IMG/VR virus record: IMGVR_UViG_3300025141_000367
Location: 1 to 34,808 of that record
From: a virus
Length of the DNA stretch: 34,808 bases
Strand: one strand, 5' to 3'
The notes under the pieces: model-generated
The model's input: the letters and a program-made list of their open reading frames with translations, nothing else
Told to the model about the DNA's origin: nothing
Databases searched by the model: none
In this document: piece by piece, positions 17,089-25,242 of the stretch
How the letters are laid out: each line of letters starts with the position of its first letter
Position numbering within the stretch: the stretch's first letter is position 1
Program-made: the position numbers and the translations under genes

Positions 17089-19196
17089 TGAAAGGTATAG
17101 TAGAAATATACGGTACTACAGATGATGGTAAGAAAGACCTTCTTTACCAGGGGGAGAACATGACTACGGTTGGATTCTCTGAAAATATTGTAGATATGTT
17201 AACCCTTCCGTCTTCTATAGTTTCATCTACTGAGAGTGGTGATTACTTAAATCCAGAAAATTATATCATAAATGCTTTTTCTATGTCTAAAGCTAAGGAT
17301 CAGTTTAAAAAGAATCTTCATGCTTATAGTACAACTAACTTACTTCACTATTCTAAGGACCTGACTAAGGCAATTTACGGGTTATCTCCTTTTGCTTCTA
17401 TTTGGAGTAGAACTAATCTTGAGCCAGCCAGTGCCGTAGATATAGAAACTGTTGATTACGAGTCTAGTGCATTTTTACTAGACACTATTACTTCTGGGGG
17501 AAGTTTATCACAAGAGATTTTATATGACGACTCCTGGGCTGGTGCTTATGCGTCTTCTTATTTTAGCGCAACAGATTTTGTATTTTCTATAGATATGAAA
17601 ATGAATACTGCTAATCCACCAATCCAAGTGTCTTCTGGTCCTAATGGTGAGTATCGAGGCTACACCCAACTAGCTATTAGTGGTAACGGTGCTGCAAGCG
17701 GAATGTTTTTTGAGTGGGATGAGAGTGGCATACCAACAGTATTCAATAGGGATACTGGGTACAATTTCGGCCAAAATTTAGGGGGAATAAAAAGTTTAGG
17801 TGGTGGATGGTATAGAGCGTTTGTCTACTCTAAGTATGATAGTGGTGGGGATAGTGCCAAAACTATAGTTTATATATACCCATCTTTAGGCCCATTAGGT
17901 GAGCATCTTGTTGGAAAAAGTTATAAGGCTACGGGAAAAGCGGGATCTATATTTGTATCTAGACCCCAACTAGAGTTAGGGATACACCCAACAAATTATG
18001 TGGAAACTAGTGCTTTGTCTCCGAGAGATGGTTTGCTAAAATATTCAAGACTTAATTCTACACCTCCTTACGGTACGGATGTAGATGGAAGCGCAGCTAT
18101 AAACTATTATGTGGTTTCCGACTCTGGGGGACCCACTCTTAGCGGGATATATGATGAAACCTTAGATAAAGGAGTATCAGCGTATATCCCATCTAAAAAT
18201 GAACTTATACCCACAGCTAACCCAGAAGATAGGGAACTTACCCCAGGAGCCCGTACACCTGTCGAAGAAGCATTTAATGTTCAGATAACTAAGGGACAGA
18301 TATCTGATTGTCAGCATATGTGGGATAGGTTAAGAGTAGACAAGTATGATAATTCTTGGCAATATGCCAAGAATTACAAACCTTATTTTGGAAGACATTT
18401 AACTTATGTTGGAGCGTTTTCCTCTAGGAATAATTGGGTTCCTTCTGGGAGTCTGGGTACAAATGATCAAAACGACTCTACTAAAATCCAGGTAACAAAT
18501 TGGGTTCATTATGTTTCAGCCTATGATGAAAATGGATATGCTTCTCCTTTGTCTAGCGTATCTTTGTCTGGTGGTTGGCTTACTAATTTTAATAAAGCAT
18601 CTACTCCTGACATGGATGGGTTTATACCTGTATTAAATTATGCTATTTCTGCGGGGCCAGGAGACACCAATGATACCGCTGCTAATTGGGTTCCTGGGTG
18701 TGGGTGGAGGCGCAATGTAATGCAAAGTCAGATACATCTCGACTTTTCTTCCACAGGGGAAGTAACTTATCATTTAAGACAAATAAATATGTCAGGGAAT
18801 TCTGACTTTGATTTCATATCACCACCAGTAGGTGTAGATGGGGTTACTTTAAATAGTGATTCGGTGCTATTAAATCTTTTCGGTGGTGTAGATGTTATAG
18901 GTTTGTGGGGGTTTGATTTGAAGAAGATAAGAGCAGATGATACTATAGAAGATACTTTGTATAGGTATCCGTTTGTGGGAGCGGGGGCAGATAGAGCTAC
19001 TATTGATGCACAGACTAAGGATAGCGAGGCTGCGCCTAATAAAAATCACCCATGGGATCCCTATAGGAGATATAAACTTTATAGTAAAAAAGTTCTTACT
19101 GATAATATAATGAAGAATGAAGGGTTTGGAACTTCAGCAGGTATATTCACTAATTATAAAAATCTAGACTTGTATTGGAAGGTGAAGTTCATATGA
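17088..19196 (+). CDS. Fibre/adhesin protein A with carbohydrate-binding-like domain
   Basis: A 702-residue protein. The N-terminus (MKGIVEIYGTTDDGKKDLLY, then GENMTTVGFSENI) is a short beta cap shared with the next two genes. Residues about 105-310 resemble the carbohydrate-binding-like jelly roll common in phage tail spikes: an N-terminal 'd-f-v-f-S-i-d-m-K' strand, GGGWYRAFVY in the middle and SRPQLELGIHPTNYVETS at the end. The C-terminus (VIGLWGFDLKK ... NLDLYWKVKFI) looks like a diverged form of the C-terminal cap of the two following paralogues. The likely role is host-surface binding from the baseplate rim. No enzyme residues were recognised. It is coupled to gp7 (TAATG) and to the next gene (ATGA). 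Confidence 0.6.
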   Translation: MKGIVEIYGTTDDGKKDLLYQGENMTTVGFSENIVDMLTLPSSIVSSTESGDYLNPENYIINAFSMSKAKDQFKKNLHAYSTTNLLHYSKDLTKAIYGLSPFASIWSRTNLEPASAVDIETVDYESSAFLLDTITSGGSLSQEILYDDSWAGAYASSYFSATDFVFSIDMKMNTANPPIQVSSGPNGEYRGYTQLAISGNGAASGMFFEWDESGIPTVFNRDTGYNFGQNLGGIKSLGGGWYRAFVYSKYDSGGDSAKTIVYIYPSLGPLGEHLVGKSYKATGKAGSIFVSRPQLELGIHPTNYVETSALSPRDGLLKYSRLNSTPPYGTDVDGSAAINYYVVSDSGGPTLSGIYDETLDKGVSAYIPSKNELIPTANPEDRELTPGARTPVEEAFNVQITKGQISDCQHMWDRLRVDKYDNSWQYAKNYKPYFGRHLTYVGAFSSRNNWVPSGSLGTNDQNDSTKIQVTNWVHYVSAYDENGYASPLSSVSLSGGWLTNFNKASTPDMDGFIPVLNYAISAGPGDTNDTAANWVPGCGWRRNVMQSQIHLDFSSTGEVTYHLRQINMSGNSDFDFISPPVGVDGVTLNSDSVLLNLFGGVDVIGLWGFDLKKIRADDTIEDTLYRYPFVGAGADRATIDAQTKDSEAAPNKNHPWDPYRRYKLYSKKVLTDNIMKNEGFGTSAGIFTNYKNLDLYWKVKFI

Positions 19197-21022
19197 TAGG
19201 TAAGGTTAAAATAAAGAAGGTTAGTAAATCCACTGGTCAGGAAGAGGTTATATTTGAAGACGAGAATCAATTAACAGAAGGGATAAAACATGCTGTCGTG
19301 AATGTTCTTACTGGCACGGGCTCACAAGATATAAATGATTATAAATTTAGTTATTATCAATTAGGCAATCAAAAATACGACTTAAGTACTTATGATATTT
19401 CAGCAGATGTAACTTCTTCAGCCCTTAAATCTTACTTTTGGACTCTTAAAAGTCCTCTTACTATTTCTCAATATGGGAGAGACAGTATTTTTGGTGTAGC
19501 CCCTAAAGATACTTATGTTATGGGATCTATTTACCCATCAGGTACAGGAACCACTAAAGTTATTGATAATTTTGTTCAGCCTCCAGATGCAAGAACAGTC
19601 CGTAATGAATATTCCAATACTTTTGCGCTCGCCCCACTAGGGTATACTCCTGGGAAGAGCGGTACTCTACTTCTTTCAAGTATTTATGTAGCAGGGTGTG
19701 CTGATATTTGGGTTGGACGGCCCGAAAATTACGGTGTAGCCCCCATGTCAAGCTTGCAGGACTACTCTATGTCTGGGCCAGACTTCGCCGCACCCACATG
19801 GAGAATGGCTTACACCCCTGAGAGGTACTTAGAAACTTCGTTAGGTAAAACTGCTTTTGCAGCTACTTGTATAAGGGCTCATTTTGGGTATGTTTATAAT
19901 GGTAACACTGCGGAACACCAAAAAGGGGAGGAGATGGTGATATTTTCTAAATTAAGAAAAAATCAAACCTTATCTAATTATTATGCAGGGGTTCATTATA
20001 CTTCTGGAAGCCCAGAGCTTCCATCTACTACTTTAACTGGGCGAGTTCAGATATTTAATAGATTTGCGATGAACTTAATAGCTACCCACGCTGGGCAAAA
20101 TAGAAATACTTTTTTATATAGGTATGATTATGATAATGTTAACGTCACCTATACCCCTAGAATATTAGATGTATCTAGTGGGTGGGAGCAATATGCGGCA
20201 GCTAAAGGGGACGCCTCCGCAGTCCAAGAATTTAAGGATGTTTATGGTTTCCCTAATAATGCGGCTGAGTCGAAGGCTGAGTACGGAGTAGTGTCAGGTA
20301 ATATTTACAACAAGTATGGGGCTGTATATACTTATGCAGATCATCTAAATAGTTATTCTTCTGAAACTGGTCCTGGGGCTAGTTATATGGATACCCCTAA
20401 TGTAGGTTTTGGTCCAAGTGGTAATTTTTATAGAGCTTCCGTAAGCTGGGTTAGCGCATCAGATAACATGATTAATAATTACCATGCTTATGCTAACGGA
20501 ACAGAACTAGTAGGACAGGGATTAGTACCCTTTACCTATCCTGTAGTTTCAAGTGTTAAGGAGATAGATGGGACTGACGTAGTTGGAGAATATGTTATAG
20601 AGAAAATTCCTAGATCAGCAGCTTATATAGGATTTCAGCAATGGGATTATAATGCAGAGCCACAAGCCAACCAGCATGTTCATGGGGAGGCTTCTTACTA
20701 CTTAACTTATCCACAAGATTTTGTAGACATACCAGACGAATATACTACTAACCATTTAGATAATATCACTAATGTGAGGTTAGTTGTAGATGAGGCTTTA
20801 GCAAATTCTCAAACAATTAGAGAGGTAGGATTATTTCTTAAAAATCCAAGCGGAGCTACAGGTAGAGACGCCCCATTTTTAGCAGCCTATAAGTTTCTTC
20901 CTTGTGATATTAGTAAAACCTCTGAATTTTCGTATATAATTGATTGGGAGCTATCTTTTATGGATACTTCAGTCTCTTACACAGAGCAGTCTGGCGCGTC
21001 CGAGGGGTGTACTTCTTCTTAG
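19193..21022 (+). CDS. Fibre/adhesin protein B, paralogue of its neighbours
   Basis: The ATG at 19193 is chosen over an upstream in-frame TTG because GGAAGG at 19177-19182 precedes it and it overlaps the previous stop as ATGA, giving 609 residues. The N-terminal cap (MIGKVKIKKVSKSTGQEEVI, DENQLTEGIKHAVVNVL, then YYQLGNQKYDLSTYDIS) matches the cap of protein C. The C-terminal cap (residues about 535-595: IREVGLFLKNPSG, LAAYKF, SKTSEFSYIIDWELSF) is even closer to C. The middle of about 430 residues is beta-rich with many Y/S/G and is not recognised. It is probably a trimeric baseplate-rim fibre or short adhesin. No membrane segment or catalytic motif is seen. Confidence 0.6.
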   Translation: MIGKVKIKKVSKSTGQEEVIFEDENQLTEGIKHAVVNVLTGTGSQDINDYKFSYYQLGNQKYDLSTYDISADVTSSALKSYFWTLKSPLTISQYGRDSIFGVAPKDTYVMGSIYPSGTGTTKVIDNFVQPPDARTVRNEYSNTFALAPLGYTPGKSGTLLLSSIYVAGCADIWVGRPENYGVAPMSSLQDYSMSGPDFAAPTWRMAYTPERYLETSLGKTAFAATCIRAHFGYVYNGNTAEHQKGEEMVIFSKLRKNQTLSNYYAGVHYTSGSPELPSTTLTGRVQIFNRFAMNLIATHAGQNRNTFLYRYDYDNVNVTYTPRILDVSSGWEQYAAAKGDASAVQEFKDVYGFPNNAAESKAEYGVVSGNIYNKYGAVYTYADHLNSYSSETGPGASYMDTPNVGFGPSGNFYRASVSWVSASDNMINNYHAYANGTELVGQGLVPFTYPVVSSVKEIDGTDVVGEYVIEKIPRSAAYIGFQQWDYNAEPQANQHVHGEASYYLTYPQDFVDIPDEYTTNHLDNITNVRLVVDEALANSQTIREVGLFLKNPSGATGRDAPFLAAYKFLPCDISKTSEFSYIIDWELSFMDTSVSYTEQSGASEGCTSS

Positions 21023-21048
21023 GAAATATAGCATAATCAAAGTAAAGG

Positions 21049-21056
21049 TATAAATA
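21049..21056 (+). promoter_or_regulatory. TATAAATA box, candidate late promoter
   Basis: TATAAATA is identical to the T4 late-promoter -10 element and lies in the 39-base gap between fibre genes B and C, one of only two gaps of more than 15 bases within the plus-strand genes. Initiation about 6 bases downstream would fall on the ATG at 21062, giving a nearly leaderless message, which argues against it. The same octamer occurs inside genes at 7390, 11039, 32311 and 33618, so chance is a real possibility in this AT-rich DNA. Confidence 0.2.
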
Positions 21057-21061
21057 ATATA

Positions 21062-21643
21062 ATGAGTAAAATACAGCCAATGAAGCCCACAGGGCATCTG
21101 CAAATCTTCAAAAGATATGAGGACGGATCTGAGGAGTTGCATTTTGATGAACAAAACATAATTACTTCTGGTATGGGGGTAGGATTGTCTCATTTATTTG
21201 CTACTTCTGGTGGAACTAGTGTAGTTGATTTCCAAATCAGACATTTTTTAGTGGGGTCTGGGGGCGATTATAATGATTACGGAGTTTCTACTTATAAACT
21301 ACAAGCTCCTGTACTAAAAGCAGCAAGTTGGGGTGCTAATAGTAATTTAATTATAGATTCGTATAATCCTATAGAGGCTGGACGTATTTTATTAGGCACC
21401 AGACCTTTTGCACGAATTATGTTTAGTAATATAAATAAAGTGACAACTACTTCTGTTAGGTATACTTTAGTACTAGATAGAAATACTCTTAATGGTAAAT
21501 ATATTAATGAAGTTGGGTTATATATGCGAAATCCTAGGGGGAATGATACCCCCAACCCAATTTTAGTGGCATACAGACCGTTTTCGGAAATAACCAAGAC
21601 TAGCGAGTTTAGTCTCATCTTTCGCTGGACATTGCAGTTCTAA
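21062..21643 (+). CDS. Fibre/adhesin protein C, minimal paralogue (caps only)
   Basis: A 193-residue protein that appears to be only the N- and C-terminal caps of fibre protein B fused together. The N-terminal cap reads GHLQIFKRYEDGSEELHFDE, QNIITSGMGVGLSHL and HFLVGSGGDYNDYGVSTYKL. The C-terminal cap, from about residue 140, reads INEVGLYMRNPRG, LVAYRPFSEI and TKTSEFSLIFRWTLQF. The 'i-x-E-V-G-L-y/f-x-x-N-P-x-G' and 'i-x-K-T-S-E-F-s' motifs are shared almost residue for residue with B. It may be a trimerisation or attachment adaptor, a fibre base plug, or the ancestral unit from which the larger fibres grew. It is the only gene of the fibre block with a real upstream gap, and its stop overlaps the next start (TAATG). 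Confidence 0.6.
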   Translation: MSKIQPMKPTGHLQIFKRYEDGSEELHFDEQNIITSGMGVGLSHLFATSGGTSVVDFQIRHFLVGSGGDYNDYGVSTYKLQAPVLKAASWGANSNLIIDSYNPIEAGRILLGTRPFARIMFSNINKVTTTSVRYTLVLDRNTLNGKYINEVGLYMRNPRGNDTPNPILVAYRPFSEITKTSEFSLIFRWTLQF

Positions 21644-24600
21644 TGGCTTTTAATTCAAACGACTTATACACACTTTCTGGGGGAGTAACTATATTCAATT
21701 ATTGGAACCCCTTTGTAACCAAGCACGATACCTCTTCTTTCTATAATTGGGAACAAGATAACTTACCCCTATATGACCTGGAGGAAAGAACTCATTACTT
21801 GTGGGAGAAGTTTGGGTATCCCCTTTCTGCTGTCCCCTCTATGGCTTTATTGGTATCTTCTACTGTTCCGACTGATCTAGCCTCTAGTTCCAATGTGTTT
21901 ACCTCTCTGTCTGCTGCTGTAGAGGCTCTCCCAGAGATAATTAGAATGCCCACTTTGATTGAAGTGGCTGTTTCGGGGGATATAGGTTCTCTTGATCTTA
22001 ATAATATTAAGTGTGAGGAGGATGGAGCTTTAGAGATTATTAATAGGGGATTTGCTCCATTAGCTGAGTGGTCTGAGCTTTCTGGTAATACTGTTACAAC
22101 ATCTTTTGTTAGTGTGTACGATAAAAGGTTTGCTGATTCCTATGATCATACTCCTGCTCAATTTTCGGGGGTTGGTCCCATTAAGTATTATACAGAATCA
22201 AGTGCATTAGCATTTTCGGCTAATACTGGGGGATTATTTCCTGCGGTCGGAGTTAATGGATTTTCTAGAAATCTAGTTTTCGCTACTTCACAATGTAGCG
22301 CAACAGGTACTTCCCCTTCTAAACCTGGATATGGTTTTGTGGGAATAGGTAATAATGTTCCGTATTTAATTAATGCGAACACTATAAAACTGACTCCATT
22401 AATGAGGACGGGTTCTGCTGCTCTTGGGGTAGTGGATTCCACTATAGACACCCTAGATGTTTCTTGTTACGATCCTACTGACAGCAGTGCTTTGATGAGG
22501 CCTCGACCCCAAGCTGATTATCAACTTCTTAATGGCATAACTACTGCTAATAGATTATCGCATATTAAGGTAGAAAATAGTGATGGGCCTATTTATGTAC
22601 GGGGATTTATCGTGGATGGATATGATGATGTTGCAGGAGCGTACTCTACCGAGGTTGGTATAGGGGTTTATAATTGTAATAATGTTTCTATTGAAGATTG
22701 CGGTGCTACTCGATGTACTTATGCAGGATATGAAATTAATAACTCTAAAGTAAAACTTAGAAGAAGAAATTTAGCTATTCGTAACTACGACACTGCCTCT
22801 AGATCTTTACAATCTTATAAATCTTATGGATTTAAAATAAATAATAGCGAGGTTGAATACAAAACGGATGCCAGCTACGCTATTGGAACAGCCGCTTGTT
22901 TAGGTTCCTTCTTCCATACTTATGGAATACATATGTCTAACTCTAAACTGTTTGGTGGGGATTTAGACGCAGCGTTAGTAGATTCTGATACAGTTATAGC
23001 TACTAATATGAGAAATGTAACGCCATTAGAGATTGGGTTTAATCATTTTGGTTTATACGCAGACTCTTCTGAGTACGATATAAAAGGTCTCTCTGACATC
23101 TATAATAATGAAGTTAATGTAAAAGCTAAAGGGTCTGAACTTCGGTATGGAAGGTTTATGATTGAGTTTGGGGAGCGTGAAGGCGTAGATCTTACTGCAT
23201 CTAAATTTATTCTTAACACGGATTTTGAAAAGAGAATTAGAAGTGCTAATGCTACTATTTATAACGCTGCCGCTACTGATATTCCATTTTCTCGTTTGGG
23301 TATGTTTACAAAAAATAGAAGGCATCTTCTTCTAAAAGAAGGCTCTTACTATGGCCCAGACTACCCTACGGATTTATCTAGTTATAAACTAACTGATAGT
23401 GCTTTAGCAGACGCTTACAGTATGATTGAATATAATTTTTCGTTTGGTAGCGATCAAAAGATAGGTTCAGCGAGTCAGATACCTTCAATCTCTATTAATA
23501 ACTCTAGAGCAGTTATGCCAGCCACTACCCTCAGAACTGTTAACACTAATGGTGCTACTAGTTTTGTAAAAGGATTAGGTATTCAAGTTAATGATGGGGG
23601 AACTTGTAAGCTTATAGGGTATGGGAACACCAACGGTACAGGTAGTACTTATATAATTGGGGGAACATCCTATCAAGGACAGCAGAAGTGTAGTGGGATA
23701 GCTGCTGTAAATAATTCTACTATTTATATTACAGGACCCACTGGCATCGCTCAATATGGAATAGGGATTTTTGCTGACAATAATTCAGTAATAAAGACTT
23801 GTCCAGTGTTGTCCGAAGATGACGATAGTTATGATGGGTCTGGTTGGGGAAGAATGGGATTATCGTCTAATACTTGTTTAGATATACATGCTACTAGAGC
23901 TTGTGCAGTAGCCAGCAATAATTCTCAACTTAGATTTGAAGATTTAGGTTATTTCCCTAATTTTTGGCCTGAAATTACTACCGCTAGTGCAGATTATACT
24001 CCTATGGGATTGGATAATGTTGAAGGTATAGCATCTTCTTTATGTCAGGGAGGGGCATTACAGTTTTACCCCAATCCTGTGGATGGAATTATGGCTAAGT
24101 CTACCTTAGGTGCTAATTTTAATAGTCTTTATGTTCCTACTCAGTGGCCTGAAGCGTATGCATATGATTCTACCTTGTCATGTAATAGGGTGTTATACGA
24201 TAACCCATATAGTACTGTAGGTATTGCTAGTGAGTTTAGGGATGGTGCTACTAGAGGTGGAGTATGTGTTAGAGCTACAGGAGATAGTGAGATTTTTGTT
24301 AGAAATGTTCATTTCCCAGCAGGACAGGCTAACACTGATGGTTCTTTCTTTGATCCGTCTGCCAGTATAGCGGGATGTAATGATCTACAGATTTGGAATA
24401 TCCAAGATTCTTCCAGACTTAATGCATCTTATGCTACGGTTAGTGGGACATACCCTTCATTAGCTGGTTATACAGGACCCAGATCCTTTTACTCTAGTGG
24501 GATTTTAGAGAATACTCCTCCTTATGATCCTAGTTGTGTGTTGTATGGAGCTTTCTCAGGTACCCCAGACACAGGAACACTTTCCGTTCTTGATCATTAT

Positions 24601-25242
24601 GGAAGCGGTGTGTCTGTATCTGCTGGAAATATCAAGGGTGTAGTTATGCAAACTATACAAATTGCCCGTACAGGAGATGCAAATACTTATGGACCTAATT
24701 CGTATGAAAATAGGGGGCCTTTCAGATTATTCTTCCCAGTTAACCCTGAAGCTAAAGTATTATCTTATTTTGGGGCCAGTGCAAATGATACTAGACCTTA
24801 CCAACACTTAGCACAAGGCTATGCTCTTTCTGGGCAAACCTCTTCTGTAGCTATATTAAGTGCTACTTATCCTAATTTGCTTACTCCTATTAATGCTACT
24901 ACTGGACATGAGATTAATTCTGCTAGTACTAGTGGTTTTTATTTCCCAGCCTCTATATCAATACCTTTAAGTGCGAGTACTGAGTATTCTGGTATGGGCT
25001 ATACTAATTATAATCCAATGCTCCCTAACAATAGTAATATTAATGTATTACTAGATGAATCATTTTCTAATACCTTTAATAATGCTAAACACTGTAATAC
25101 TAGTTTTAGTGGGAGAAAACGATTAGTTAGTATATACAAAGCTCAAACTTATCAAAATGGAGAAAGTTTCCCTGGGGATGCAAGTGGTTTTGGGATGGGC
25201 TTTACTTCTACCAATATATTTGATGTTGAGAGGGAAATGTAA
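21643..25242 (+). CDS. Large fibre/spike protein with beta-helix-like body
   Basis: A 1199-residue protein. Residues 31-57 (SSFYNWEQDNLPLYDLEER, then LWEKFG) form a module shared with the next gene, probably an attachment domain. From about residue 320 to 760 there is a repetitive right-handed beta-helix-like pattern: VENSDGPIYVRGFIVDG, GVYNCNNVSIEDCGATRC, YEINNSKVKLRRRNL, FKINNSEVEYKT, IHMSNSKLFGG and VNNSTIYITGP. The recurrent 'i-x-N-s-x-v/l' turns are characteristic of parallel beta-helices of tail spikes. Such bodies may be polysaccharide-binding or depolymerising, but no catalytic pair can be assigned by eye. The C-terminal 400 residues are serine/glycine/tyrosine-rich. It is coupled to both neighbours by TAATG. 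Its role in host recognition is inferred. Confidence 0.6.
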   Translation: MAFNSNDLYTLSGGVTIFNYWNPFVTKHDTSSFYNWEQDNLPLYDLEERTHYLWEKFGYPLSAVPSMALLVSSTVPTDLASSSNVFTSLSAAVEALPEIIRMPTLIEVAVSGDIGSLDLNNIKCEEDGALEIINRGFAPLAEWSELSGNTVTTSFVSVYDKRFADSYDHTPAQFSGVGPIKYYTESSALAFSANTGGLFPAVGVNGFSRNLVFATSQCSATGTSPSKPGYGFVGIGNNVPYLINANTIKLTPLMRTGSAALGVVDSTIDTLDVSCYDPTDSSALMRPRPQADYQLLNGITTANRLSHIKVENSDGPIYVRGFIVDGYDDVAGAYSTEVGIGVYNCNNVSIEDCGATRCTYAGYEINNSKVKLRRRNLAIRNYDTASRSLQSYKSYGFKINNSEVEYKTDASYAIGTAACLGSFFHTYGIHMSNSKLFGGDLDAALVDSDTVIATNMRNVTPLEIGFNHFGLYADSSEYDIKGLSDIYNNEVNVKAKGSELRYGRFMIEFGEREGVDLTASKFILNTDFEKRIRSANATIYNAAATDIPFSRLGMFTKNRRHLLLKEGSYYGPDYPTDLSSYKLTDSALADAYSMIEYNFSFGSDQKIGSASQIPSISINNSRAVMPATTLRTVNTNGATSFVKGLGIQVNDGGTCKLIGYGNTNGTGSTYIIGGTSYQGQQKCSGIAAVNNSTIYITGPTGIAQYGIGIFADNNSVIKTCPVLSEDDDSYDGSGWGRMGLSSNTCLDIHATRACAVASNNSQLRFEDLGYFPNFWPEITTASADYTPMGLDNVEGIASSLCQGGALQFYPNPVDGIMAKSTLGANFNSLYVPTQWPEAYAYDSTLSCNRVLYDNPYSTVGIASEFRDGATRGGVCVRATGDSEIFVRNVHFPAGQANTDGSFFDPSASIAGCNDLQIWNIQDSSRLNASYATVSGTYPSLAGYTGPRSFYSSGILENTPPYDPSCVLYGAFSGTPDTGTLSVLDHYGSGVSVSAGNIKGVVMQTIQIARTGDANTYGPNSYENRGPFRLFFPVNPEAKVLSYFGASANDTRPYQHLAQGYALSGQTSSVAILSATYPNLLTPINATTGHEINSASTSGFYFPASISIPLSASTEYSGMGYTNYNPMLPNNSNINVLLDESFSNTFNNAKHCNTSFSGRKRLVSIYKAQTYQNGESFPGDASGFGMGFTSTNIFDVEREM

